DNA of 64,000 nucleotides from Clostridiaceae bacterium (GTDB lineage Bacteria > Bacillota > Clostridia > Oscillospirales > Acutalibacteraceae), in the NCBI GenBank assembly GCA_016287385.1, contig JAEEWM010000017.1, forward strand, positions 62,001-126,000, read 5' to 3'. A model generated the notes under the pieces. It ran no database searches. It was not told the DNA's origin and saw nothing but the letters and a program-made list of their open reading frames with translations. Position numbers and translations under genes: made by a program. Below, piece after piece: positions 1 to 7,532 of this stretch; within the stretch, counting starts at the first letter, position 1, and the number at the start of each line of letters is the position of its first letter.

Positions 1-228
1 TGAAAGTTTTAAGGCAATCAAACAGAGCGGAACCGCCGACAGTGCCGTAAAAGCAACATAAAGCGCCTTGAAAAACGTTCTGCAAAGCGCGCTTGCCGCG
101 CACAGCGGGCAATTTTCCCCGACGCATGAGTGCGTGTGCTCATGCAAGGCAAAAAAAGCGGCGGAAAATGATACCGTCAGTATAAGCGCCGCCAAAATCA
201 CGGCTGTATAGCGACTGCGTTTAGACAT
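1..228 (-). CDS. Small Cys/His-rich membrane protein, 3' end beyond window
   Basis: Unrecognised small protein; 76 codons are visible before the gene leaves the window at base 1. The start is ATG at 228 with GGAGG seven bases upstream. The visible part has a basic N-terminus, a first hydrophobic helix (about residues 7-25), then a His/Cys cluster reading HEHTHSC...CPLC, and a second hydrophobic stretch (about 52-76). It lies 32 bp downstream of the Fur-family gene on the same strand, so the two are probably co-transcribed and metal-controlled. The His/Cys cluster next to a metalloregulator suggests a role in metal handling, but this is inference; I know of no characterised family member. Confidence 0.6.
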   Translation of the reverse strand, partial: MSKRSRYTAVILAALILTVSFSAAFFALHEHTHSCVGENCPLCAASALCRTFFKALYVAFTALSAVPLCLIALKLS

Positions 229-260
229 ACCGCCGCCTCCCTTCTGTTAATATCACCTGT

Positions 261-653
261 TTATTTTCTGCACTTTGCGCAGGTGCCGTAAAGCACGGTA
301 TTCGCGCTGTCTATCTTAAAATCGGAATCATTAAGTACCGCTCTGATCACGGAATCGGTATCCGGCACGTCGAGGTGAAAAGTTTTTCCGCATTTAGAGC
401 AGGACATATGCAAATGCTTTTCGCAGTTCTTGGCGCAGGTATAACGGTAATAAACCTTTTTACTGCCGCTTTGCGTTATTCGCTGCACTTTTCCCTCATC
501 CTGCAAATCCGAAAGGTTACGGTAAATCGCGCTGACGCTGACGCCCTCGGCTTTGAGAGCCGAAGCCATCTCGCTCACGGTAAGCGGCTTATGAACGTTA
601 TCACAAAGAAATTTCAAAATCGCTTTTCTCTGTCTGGTTTCGTACTTTTGCAT
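261..653 (-). CDS. Fur-family metalloregulator
   Basis: A 130-residue DNA-binding repressor of the Fur/Zur/PerR family. The N-terminal winged helix (about residues 1-80, with the recognition-helix sequence VSAIYRNLSDLQDEGKV) is followed by a dimerisation domain with a CSKC pair and a C-terminal CAKC pair, which together form the structural zinc site of the family. The HLHMSC segment supplies likely regulatory-metal ligands. The start is ATG at 653 with GAGGTG six bases upstream. Its own promoter carries a perfect palindrome directly after the -10 box, so autoregulation is likely. The metal sensed (Zn, Fe or Mn) cannot be told from sequence; the Cys/His-rich partner gene mildly favours Zn. Confidence 0.93.
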   Translation of the reverse strand: MQKYETRQRKAILKFLCDNVHKPLTVSEMASALKAEGVSVSAIYRNLSDLQDEGKVQRITQSGSKKVYYRYTCAKNCEKHLHMSCSKCGKTFHLDVPDTDSVIRAVLNDSDFKIDSANTVLYGTCAKCRK

Positions 654-664
654 TTTTGCACCTC

Positions 665-687
665 AATTTGCGAATGTTTCGCAAATT
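665..687. promoter_or_regulatory. Palindromic operator of the Fur-family gene
   Basis: Perfect inverted repeat with 10-bp arms AATTTGCGAA and TTCGCAAATT around TGT. It begins right after the -10 box (688-693) of the Fur-family promoter and covers the expected transcription start, the position of an autorepression operator. Confidence 0.75.
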
Positions 688-716
688 ATTATAGCATTAC
701 GGATACGGTATGTCAA
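688..716 (-). promoter_or_regulatory. Sigma-70 promoter of the Fur-family gene
   Basis: On the minus strand, a perfect TTGACA (716-711), 17 bp spacer and TATAAT (693-688), 35 bp upstream of the Fur-family start codon. Confidence 0.85.
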
Positions 717-718
717 GC

Positions 719-753
719 AAAAAAACGGCCGGTCGGGCTAATGCCCGACCGGC
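719..753 (-). terminator. Rho-independent terminator of the lipoprotein gene
   Basis: Perfect 11-bp stem (GCCGGTCGGGC, 728-738, with 743-753) and a TAAT loop, followed on the minus strand after two bases by seven T (725-719). It ends transcription from the lipoprotein gene just before the Fur-family promoter. Confidence 0.9.
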
Positions 754-776
754 TTAAAAAATGCACTTTATTAAAC

Positions 777-1307
777 TTATTTTGCGGTAAAACCTTTGAA
801 GAAATACCCGTCAACAACCGTAAAGCCCTTCTGCGAATCGTAAGCGGAAAGCTCAACGGTATCGTCGGCAACGAGCACGCCGTCCATAAAAGCGAAAACC
901 TCCGCGGCGCCGTCCGAATACGTATATGTAACCGATACGGTTTTATCGCCGAACTTATACTCGTAACTGCTTACCATGCCGTCATTAAAAGCAAAATGTA
1001 TATTCTCGGTAGACGGGTCGCTTTTCGACATATCGATATCGATAACATCCCCGGGCTTTTTATAGGAAGTAAGGTCGACTTCGTCATCGTAATTCGGAGC
1101 ATTCGCGTCATCAGGCTTTGAGGTTTTATCCTTAACGTCCTCACCGGAATTTATGTGGGTGGTGCCGTCCTGCACACCGGTAACGTCACTGGTTTTATCC
1201 TTATCCTCCACCGGTTTGTTGGCAAGCTCGCGGTCCCGCGCCTTACATCCGCATAAAGCAAAAGCGGCAATTAAAACGCATAGCAAAACTCCAACGGTTT
1301 TCTTCAT
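777..1307 (-). CDS. Predicted lipoprotein of unknown function
   Basis: A 176-residue protein not assigned to a family. It has a classic lipoprotein signal: basic N-terminus, hydrophobic core, and LCGC lipobox with Cys21 as the lipidation site, so it should sit on the outer face of the cell membrane. Residues about 22-75 form an acidic, Lys/Asp/Thr-rich linker of low complexity, followed by a compact folded domain (about 80-176) with alternating strands and many aromatic and acidic residues. It has its own promoter and terminator, so it is monocistronic. The start is ATG at 1307, preceded by a GGGGGA ribosome site. The leader of about 100 bases contains an A/T hairpin (1336-1361). Confidence 0.8.
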   Translation of the reverse strand: MKKTVGVLLCVLIAAFALCGCKARDRELANKPVEDKDKTSDVTGVQDGTTHINSGEDVKDKTSKPDDANAPNYDDEVDLTSYKKPGDVIDIDMSKSDPSTENIHFAFNDGMVSSYEYKFGDKTVSVTYTYSDGAAEVFAFMDGVLVADDTVELSAYDSQKGFTVVDGYFFKGFTAK

Positions 1308-1335
1308 TTTAATTCCCCCATTTCAGGAACATAAC

Positions 1336-1361
1336 TGTGTTTTTTGTTTCAAAAAAACACA
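1336..1361 (-). other. A/T-rich hairpin in the lipoprotein gene leader
   Basis: TGTGTTTTTTG (1336-1346) can pair with CAAAAAAACACA (1350-1361) apart from one extra A, in the 5' leader of the lipoprotein gene. A role in mRNA stability is possible; nothing more can be read from it. Confidence 0.3.
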
Positions 1362-1410
1362 CCGGGCCGTCAGATGAAAACACAAAAGCAATACTAACGC
1401 GACCTATGAG

Positions 1411-1439
1411 ATTATAATACAAATAAGACGATATGTCAA
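1411..1439 (-). promoter_or_regulatory. Sigma-70 promoter of the lipoprotein gene
   Basis: Minus-strand TTGACA (1439-1434), 17 bp spacer, TATAAT (1416-1411), about 100 bp before the start codon at 1307. Confidence 0.85.
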
Positions 1440-1473
1440 GTCGTCAGCAGACTTAAAATCAACCCGGCGGCAT

Positions 1474-1501
1474 AAAAAAACCGGTCACGCAAGGTGACCG
1501 G
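1474..1501 (-). terminator. Rho-independent terminator of the zinc-ribbon gene
   Basis: 8-bp stem CCGGTCAC/GTGACCGG (1481-1488 with 1494-1501), 5-base loop, then seven T on the minus strand (1480-1474), 14 bp after the stop of the zinc-ribbon protein gene. Confidence 0.88.
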
Positions 1502-1515
1502 CAAAAATTTGATGA

Positions 1516-2529
1516 TTATTGAATGTTACCAAAGTTAGAACCCTGATACATAATCGGCCGCATAGCGTTTTTGTACTTGAAAATAAGCACGCCGAAACAT
1601 ATGGACGAAGCGATGCCGCAAAGCGCGCCGAGCACATGCAGCGCACCGTCACCCGAAAATAAGGAAATGATGTTGGCAAAAGCACCTATAAATGCCATAA
1701 CGGCAACAAAGCCCGAAACTTTATCGCTTGCGACCCCGGTCGCTATGGTACGCTTAGCGGTATTTATTGAAGATATGATCTGCGCAAGATAGACAACCAT
1801 AAGTACGAATACGGCAGCAAGAACAATAGCGCCCACGACGAGCAACCCGCCTGCAAGACCGGCAAGCGTTTTCCCGTCCGCGCTGCTTGTGTCGTTCTTA
1901 ACAATCGAAACGCCCACCATTCCGGCAATAAGCACGATTTCAACGATGGCAAAAGCTATACACATAAATACAAGTTCAATAATATTTATAACTTTGATCA
2001 TCGTAAGTCCCACGGTACTTATCGGACCCGTCCGGTTGCTTAAAGAAACATATGTAAGCCACAGTCCTATGATTATAAGTATTGAGGGGACCATACTGAT
2101 AAGTACAGATCCGACCGACACGCTCTCCATACTGTTGACTATTTCCCTTGCCTCTCTGTCAAGACCGATTCTGCCGAGCGTTTCCCTCAAGGAATCAAAC
2201 GCGGCATTACTACCGCCAATCTGATATAAGAAACTAAAAAGAACCGATAAAGTCATGGCAACTACCGCCGCAAGGAAGAGCGGTGATTTGCCGATCGCTT
2301 TTATGACTTCTATCGCCGTACCGGGAGCGTTCATATTACCGGCTTGCGGCATATTTACCTGTCCGTTAAACTGAGGTTTAGGGGTTGCGTACTGTGGTTG
2401 AGGAGCAGCACCGTTAAACCCGCCGTTCTGATTTCCGGCGGCAGCCGCGCCCTTTACGTCTGCACCGCAACGGTTGCAGAAAGACACATTATCGCCGAGC
2501 TGATTACCGCATTTAGGACAAAACTTCAT
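1516..2529 (-). CDS. Zinc-ribbon polytopic membrane protein
   Basis: A 337-residue membrane protein. Residues 1-25 are a zinc ribbon (Cys4, Cys7, Cys18, Cys21). A Gly/Asn/Pro/Gln-rich linker (about 30-70) follows, then about six hydrophobic segments (around 78-100, 145-165, 182-210, 226-258, 273-295 and 303-322). This architecture of cytosolic zinc ribbon, flexible linker and membrane domain is common in Firmicutes, but most members have no known function. The start ATG at 2529 has GGAGAG eight bases upstream. The gene has its own consensus promoter and a strong terminator, so it is monocistronic. A role in metal or redox sensing would be a guess. Confidence 0.85.
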   Translation of the reverse strand: MKFCPKCGNQLGDNVSFCNRCGADVKGAAAAGNQNGGFNGAAPQPQYATPKPQFNGQVNMPQAGNMNAPGTAIEVIKAIGKSPLFLAAVVAMTLSVLFSFLYQIGGSNAAFDSLRETLGRIGLDREAREIVNSMESVSVGSVLISMVPSILIIIGLWLTYVSLSNRTGPISTVGLTMIKVINIIELVFMCIAFAIVEIVLIAGMVGVSIVKNDTSSADGKTLAGLAGGLLVVGAIVLAAVFVLMVVYLAQIISSINTAKRTIATGVASDKVSGFVAVMAFIGAFANIISLFSGDGALHVLGALCGIASSICFGVLIFKYKNAMRPIMYQGSNFGNIQ

Positions 2530-2582
2530 AAAATCTCTCCAATTCTGTTTTTAGTATAGTCAGTTCTTTTGAACCTTCAATT

Positions 2583-2611
2583 ATTATAAAATAAAACAGG
2601 ACTACTGTCAA
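2583..2611 (-). promoter_or_regulatory. Sigma-70 promoter of the zinc-ribbon gene
   Basis: Minus-strand TTGACA (2611-2606), 17 bp spacer, TATAAT (2588-2583), about 55 bp before the start codon. It lies within 50 bp of the end of the upstream nine-gene operon, and no clear terminator separates the two. Confidence 0.85.
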
Positions 2612-2631
2612 GAATTACACAAAACCGTCGA

Positions 2632-3753
2632 TTATTTGTACGAGCTCTGCTTTGCTTCCGAGAAATCAACGTTGCCTAAATACTTCACGCTGTCAAGTCC
2701 CAGATAATCGCAGAGATTTTTCATTTCGGCGACGGTGTTTATGTTTACGTCAATGCCGTTCTTCATTCGGTCGGCGTAAGCAAAAATTTCCTTCTCGCCG
2801 TGCGTATAAATACGTGGCTGACCCTCCGCCTTAGGCGCGTCGCGCAGTTCCTGCAAAAAGGTTGAGAAGCGCTCCTTCATAGCGTCTGCGTCGCCGAAGA
2901 CCTCGGGGTTTATCGCCATAAAGCCGTGGCAGGTGCCGCCCTTGCCGCCGGTGTGGGTGTGGTTGGAGGTGAGACCGCCGGAGAATATCGAACAGAATAT
3001 CTCACAGAGCATACCGTAGCCGTAACCCTTATGACCGCCGAGCGTTTCGGTATTGCCGCCGAGCGGCATGATACCGCCGCCCGCCTTTCCTACGATGTTT
3101 TTAAGCACTCTTTCGGCGTCGGTACAGGCGTTGCCGTTTTCATCGAGCGCCCACCCCTCGGGAAGCGGCTTTGAAAGTTTGTTGTATATTTCGAGCTTGC
3201 CGCGCGTCACTACCGTTGTTGATGAGTCAAAGAAAAACGGATAAGGGTCTGCCGGCATTGATATCGCTATCGGGTTAGAGCCGAGCATGGCAAGGCGGGA
3301 ATATGTGGGCACCATTATCGCCTCACTGTTGGTCATCGCAAATCCTACAAGTCCCGCGTCACACGCCATTTTCGCATAATACCCGGCTATGCCGAAATGG
3401 TTTGAATTTCTTACCGATACCACAGCCATACCTGTTTTCTTCGCCTTTTCTATCGCGATATTCATGGCGTGTATTGATATGAGCTGACCCATGCCGTCGT
3501 GCCCGTCGATTACCGCGGAGACGGGTGTTTCAAACACCGTTTCGGGCTTTGCTTCAACCTTTATCAGTCCGTTTTCTATACCCTTATGATAGCGAACAAG
3601 ACGCTGCATGCCGTGCGACTCAATGCCGTAAAGGTCGCTGAGCAGCAATACGTCGGTAATTTTAAGCGACTCATCCTCCGTAAAACCGAACTTCATAAAG
3701 GCGTCGCGGCAAAAGGTTTTAAGACTGTCGTAAGAATAATTGATGTAGCTCAT
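2632..3753 (-). CDS. Malate/L-lactate dehydrogenase (Ldh2) family oxidoreductase
   Basis: A 373-residue NAD(P)-dependent dehydrogenase of the Ldh2 family, which interconverts 2-hydroxy acids and 2-keto acids (malate, L-lactate, ureidoglycolate, diketogulonate, sulfolactate). The family His lies in the N-terminal ESHG motif (His47), and the region around MAINPEVFGD matches the family C-terminus. Length is normal. The ATG overlaps the stop of the ETF fusion gene by four bases and AGGAGG lies eight bases upstream, so translation is coupled. As the last gene of the operon it may reduce or oxidise the keto- or hydroxy-acid end product, exchanging electrons with NAD(P)H. The actual substrate cannot be named. 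Confidence 0.88.
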   Translation of the reverse strand: MSYINYSYDSLKTFCRDAFMKFGFTEDESLKITDVLLLSDLYGIESHGMQRLVRYHKGIENGLIKVEAKPETVFETPVSAVIDGHDGMGQLISIHAMNIAIEKAKKTGMAVVSVRNSNHFGIAGYYAKMACDAGLVGFAMTNSEAIMVPTYSRLAMLGSNPIAISMPADPYPFFFDSSTTVVTRGKLEIYNKLSKPLPEGWALDENGNACTDAERVLKNIVGKAGGGIMPLGGNTETLGGHKGYGYGMLCEIFCSIFSGGLTSNHTHTGGKGGTCHGFMAINPEVFGDADAMKERFSTFLQELRDAPKAEGQPRIYTHGEKEIFAYADRMKNGIDVNINTVAEMKNLCDYLGLDSVKYLGNVDFSEAKQSSYK

Positions 3754-5147
3754 AAGTTTACCTCCTGTGTTTGATAATTTTCAAAATCCGATATTATGCC
3801 GTAATCGGCATAATCGAATATCTGAGCGTTTTTATCGGGGTTTACGGCAATAACCGTACCTGATTTGCCCATACCCGCGATATGATGAACGGCGCCCGAT
3901 ATACCTATGGCTATGTAAACCGCCGGGCTAACCGTTTTGCCGGTGAGTCCCACCTGCAAGGCGTACGGCAGTAAATCGTTATCCACCGCTTTTCTTGACG
4001 CCGCCATATCGGCGCCGATTTCTTTTGCAAACCGCTCAACCTCTTTAAGGCAGTTTTTGGCGCCGAATCCCGCCGCGACGACAATATCGGAGCTTTTCTG
4101 TTTTGTTCTCACGGTCGCCATTGCGGGGACGGTCAGACTCTCAATTTGAGCGATAACACTGCCGGACATAGCCGGGCGGTACATAACAAGCTTTTTTGAA
4201 TTGGTCGCAAGACGGGTACAGTCGGCGCAAAGCCCGAGCCTGAGCTTTGCCGCGACCGTAGCCGCAAGCCGCTTTGAAACCGCGTCGCTCCCGAAAAGCA
4301 CCGCGTCCGGCTTCACTTCCCCGATTTTTTCGGCAATTTTTTCCGTGCTGTATTCATTGCAAACGGAAATATTATCACTTACCGTTTGGGCGAAGCCGCG
4401 CGGAGATTCGCCCACGATTAGCACCTTTTTAAGCTTCTCTTCCGAGGGCGGCGACTGCTCTGTTACCGGCGCGCTTTTTTTGAGGCTTTCGTCTATGGCC
4501 GCCTTTAATTCGCCGAATGAGATAAATTTACATTTGCGCCTGCCCGATTCATTTTCGCGTGTTGCCATGACCCTTGTCGGCGAGCCGGCAAGACCGCATT
4601 TATCCCTATCGGCGCCGATATCGCCGGCGGATAGGACTTCCACACTGCCGAGCTTTGACGTTATACTCGGCAAACGCAGGTTGTTTATGCGCTCAAGTGT
4701 GAGCAGTGCGGGAAAGCTTACCGTTTTTTCGCCCTCGTCTCGCGTAAGACAGGTAATATTTTTGCCTATACCCTCTATGCTCATAACGCCCGTTATCAGC
4801 GAGGTTTTTGCGAATACGGAAAGCATCGGTCCGACCTGAGCGGTATCGCCTATAAGGGTCTGCCTGCCGCACATTATCAGGTCGGGCGAAAGCTTTTTTA
4901 CGGCGAGCGAAAGCGTATACGCCGTAGCGAGAGTATCCGCGCCGGCGAAGGCGCTGTCGCAAAGCAGTACGGCACGTTTTGCGCCGAGGCGCGTAAGCCG
5001 CAGCAGTAAATCCTTTACAGCGGGCGGCCCCATACTGAGCAAAATCACTTCGGCGCCTTCTATTTTCAGCGCCTCTTCATAAGCGCAGGCGTCAAACGGA
5101 CTTATATCACCGTCCGCTCCCTGCCTTATACATACGACTATTTTCAT
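3750..5147 (-). CDS. Single-chain electron transfer flavoprotein (EtfB-EtfA fusion)
   Basis: About 465 residues joining both ETF subunits in one chain. Residues about 1-220 are EtfB, with SPFDACAYEEAL near the N-terminus and CGRQTLIGDTAQVGP around 93-107. A charged, proline-containing linker (about 220-242) leads to EtfA, whose FAD domain (about 382-465) shows ASRKAVDND, QVGLTGKTVSP, SGAVHHIAGM and VNPDKNAQIFDYADYGI. The DTAQVGP form is the one I associate with the flavin-bifurcating ETF clade rather than the respiratory clade. The usual Gln of the SGAxQH motif is His here. ETFs are normally two separate proteins. I chose the ATG at 5147 (one base after the upstream stop); an in-frame GTG at 5159 would add four residues. 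Confidence 0.92.
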   Translation of the reverse strand: MKIVVCIRQGADGDISPFDACAYEEALKIEGAEVILLSMGPPAVKDLLLRLTRLGAKRAVLLCDSAFAGADTLATAYTLSLAVKKLSPDLIMCGRQTLIGDTAQVGPMLSVFAKTSLITGVMSIEGIGKNITCLTRDEGEKTVSFPALLTLERINNLRLPSITSKLGSVEVLSAGDIGADRDKCGLAGSPTRVMATRENESGRRKCKFISFGELKAAIDESLKKSAPVTEQSPPSEEKLKKVLIVGESPRGFAQTVSDNISVCNEYSTEKIAEKIGEVKPDAVLFGSDAVSKRLAATVAAKLRLGLCADCTRLATNSKKLVMYRPAMSGSVIAQIESLTVPAMATVRTKQKSSDIVVAAGFGAKNCLKEVERFAKEIGADMAASRKAVDNDLLPYALQVGLTGKTVSPAVYIAIGISGAVHHIAGMGKSGTVIAVNPDKNAQIFDYADYGIISDFENYQTQEVNL

Positions 5148-5148
5148 A

Positions 5149-6618
5149 TCATCTTTCACTGTAAACCGGTGCTAACGCATCGTGTATTTTTTTATAGGTT
5201 GCAAAAACCTCTTCATATTTCAACGTATTTTCATTATCGGGATAGGTTATATCAACCTCTTTTACGCATTTGCTTACCGCGTCTTCGGCGTCGCCGAAAA
5301 CACCTGCCGCGATACCCGCGAGCATAGCCGAACCGAGTGAGGAATCACTGCTCTTTGTTGTTTTAAGAGCCATTCCGAGCGCGTCGCTTAACATCTGCCG
5401 CCAAAGTTTGCCCTTGGTGCCGCCGCCTATCGCGGTAGCGACGGTATTATACGGGATATTCAGCGAGTCAAGGTATTTTTTGGAATCCATAAGCGAATAA
5501 GCCACGCCTTCAAGCACCGCGCGGGTAAAATGCGCCTTTGTATGCGTGGCGCGAATACCCGTAAAACTGCCGCAAAGCGCGGGGTCGGCATACGGAGTCA
5601 GTTCACCGTTTAAGTAGGGATGAAAAATAAGTCCTTCGGCGCCTATCGGTATATTTGCGGCGGAGGCGTCAAGCTCCTTATAATCGCCGCCGAAGGTATC
5701 TCTGTACCAGCGGTATGAGGCGGCGCATGATTTTGTCGCCGTGCCGGGATACCAGAGTCCCGAAACGATATGCGAATAGTTTACAAGATGTCTGTCGGGG
5801 TACGGTTTATCGGTTATAACGCAAATTCTGCCGGCGGTTGCCAGTTTCACGGTCACGTCGCCCTTTTTGACCGCGCCGGAGGCAAACACCTCCATAACGG
5901 TATCGGTAGTACCGCAAATCACGGGCGTACCCGCTTTAAGTCCCGTCTTTTCAGCCGCGAACTCAGTCACGCCGCCTATTATGTCGGCGGGAGCGACTAT
6001 CGGCGGAAGCATATCTTCATTTATTCCGGCAATACCGCAGAGTTCCTTATCCCAAGTCATATTGTTGCAGTCAAAGAGCATACTTCCCTGCGCCTCAATA
6101 TAATCGGTACAGTAAACGCCGGTAAGAAAATAACGGATATAGTCCTTTTCAAAAAATACATACTTCGTTTTTTCAAAAAGCTCCGGCTTTTTTTCCTTAA
6201 ACCACAAAAGTCCCGGAAGCGTCCATATGGTATCCGGCTTATGAAAGGTTTTGCCGAATATCATATCGCCCGACCGCTCCCGCAGGGCGTCCGCCTGCTC
6301 TCTTGAGCGTGTGTCGGTCCAGTGAACGGCGTCGCAAACCGGATTTTTATCCTTGTCGCACAGCAAAAACGTATGCGTGGCGGAATCAATGCAAAGCGAA
6401 AGTATATCCTCACTTTTTATTCCGCTTTTTTTAAGCAACGCGCCTACGTTTTCGCACAGCGCGTTTATCCAGTCAGCCGGGGACTGTTCGCAGGCGGCGG
6501 CAAAGGGATGCAAAGTCGGATATTCGACCGTATTATCGGCGACTATGTTTCCGGCGGTATCAATAAGGGTCGCCTTTGAGGCGCCGCCGCCGAAATCTAT
6601 ACCTAACAGATACTTCAT
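5149..6618 (-). CDS. FGGY-family carbohydrate kinase (xylulokinase-like)
   Basis: A 489-residue ATP-dependent sugar kinase with the two ASKHA halves. The N-terminal phosphate motif IDFGGGASK (about 6-14), the substrate Asp region HWTDTRS, the GTTDTVME motif near residue 240 and the C-terminal AIGGGTKGKLWRQ nucleotide site (around 405) are all present. It resembles xylulokinases most, but FGGY specificity is not readable from motifs. The ribosome site AGGAG lies six bases before ATG 6618. It sits between the aldose epimerase and the ETF fusion and should phosphorylate a ketose, polyol or sugar acid in this pathway. Confidence 0.88.
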   Translation of the reverse strand: MKYLLGIDFGGGASKATLIDTAGNIVADNTVEYPTLHPFAAACEQSPADWINALCENVGALLKKSGIKSEDILSLCIDSATHTFLLCDKDKNPVCDAVHWTDTRSREQADALRERSGDMIFGKTFHKPDTIWTLPGLLWFKEKKPELFEKTKYVFFEKDYIRYFLTGVYCTDYIEAQGSMLFDCNNMTWDKELCGIAGINEDMLPPIVAPADIIGGVTEFAAEKTGLKAGTPVICGTTDTVMEVFASGAVKKGDVTVKLATAGRICVITDKPYPDRHLVNYSHIVSGLWYPGTATKSCAASYRWYRDTFGGDYKELDASAANIPIGAEGLIFHPYLNGELTPYADPALCGSFTGIRATHTKAHFTRAVLEGVAYSLMDSKKYLDSLNIPYNTVATAIGGGTKGKLWRQMLSDALGMALKTTKSSDSSLGSAMLAGIAAGVFGDAEDAVSKCVKEVDITYPDNENTLKYEEVFATYKKIHDALAPVYSER

Positions 6619-6626
6619 AATTACTC

Positions 6627-7478
6627 CTACCCTGTTATTGTCACTGTGTGCGTATGCCTGTATTCGTCTTTTGCGTCAAGCGCGGTTATGCCCTCTTTCC
6701 GGACGATATCAAAATCCGTGCCCTCCCTGTCGGGAATACCGTTCCACGGCTCTAAGCACATATACGGCGCGCCGTACTTATGCCACAGGAGAAAATACTT
6801 ATCATCAGGAAAATCAACCCTTACCGCCCTGCCCGTCTTACGGTTTTTAAGCGTTGCCGAGCGTGAATTGAGTTTATCGAACACGAGCGCGTCAACCTCA
6901 AAGTATTTATCTTCAAGCGGCAGAACATTGCTGTCTTTAATTATCGGGATTCTCTTCCCGGACAACAGATTACCGTTTGTCACCACGTTTTCGAGCGTTT
7001 CTTTTTCGGAGAATATCACATCGTACTCCTCGATACCCTCAGGCGTGCTGTATCCTTCGTGCGAACCGATGTTAAAGTACATCGTACTGCCGCCCGTATT
7101 CTTTACCGAATAATCGATTTTAACGCTCTTTCCGGAAAGAGTGTATATTACCCTTAATTCATAATCAAAAGGATAACACTTTTTTGTTTCGTCATCCGAA
7201 CAGCTTAAAAAAGTCGCCGAAGTGTCGCTGATACTTTCGACCTCAAAGGTTTTTCTCCTTATAAAGCCGTGCTTTTCGAGCGCGTACTCCTTGCCGCCAA
7301 GCGTGTATTTATCCTCTTTAAGACCGCCGCAAATCGGGAACAGGAGAGGACACGAGGACGCCCACACATCGGGTCTGCCCTCCCAGATATACTCCGTTCC
7401 GTCATATACGATGCTTTTGATTTCAGCGCCTCTTTCGCTGATTGCGACAGTCAGAAATTCGTTTTTAAGTGTAATCAT
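6627..7478 (-). CDS. Aldose 1-epimerase family protein (LacX-like)
   Basis: A 283-residue beta-sandwich mutarotase-type protein of the LacX branch. Typical elements are FPICGGLKEDKYTLGG, EKHGFIRRKTFEV (catalytic-His region), GSHEGYSTP and EPWNGIPD. Such proteins interconvert alpha and beta anomers of a free sugar. I start it at ATG 7478, which has GAGGT five bases upstream; a longer in-frame reading from 7526 runs through that ribosome site and a hairpin and is unlikely. It lies 54 bp after the IolB-like gene, the widest gap in the operon. It suggests that the pathway starts from a cyclic aldose or uronic acid. Confidence 0.86.
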   Translation of the reverse strand: MITLKNEFLTVAISERGAEIKSIVYDGTEYIWEGRPDVWASSCPLLFPICGGLKEDKYTLGGKEYALEKHGFIRRKTFEVESISDTSATFLSCSDDETKKCYPFDYELRVIYTLSGKSVKIDYSVKNTGGSTMYFNIGSHEGYSTPEGIEEYDVIFSEKETLENVVTNGNLLSGKRIPIIKDSNVLPLEDKYFEVDALVFDKLNSRSATLKNRKTGRAVRVDFPDDKYFLLWHKYGAPYMCLEPWNGIPDREGTDFDIVRKEGITALDAKDEYRHTHTVTITG

Positions 7479-7501
7479 TTTTACCTCACTTAACACAAGC
7501 A

Positions 7502-7523
7502 GAGGTATGCCTCGACATACCTC
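7502..7523 (-). other. Intercistronic hairpin
   Basis: Perfect 8-bp stem GAGGTATG/CATACCTC with a 6-base loop, nine bases after the stop of the IolB-like gene and before the epimerase gene. There is no T-run, so it is more likely an mRNA processing or stability element than a terminator. Confidence 0.5.
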
Positions 7524-7532
7524 CACCTTAAT

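Noticed and set aside
7479..7526. Longer N-terminus of the aldose epimerase
   Set aside because: It would start inside the intercistronic hairpin and read through the ribosome site of ATG 7478.
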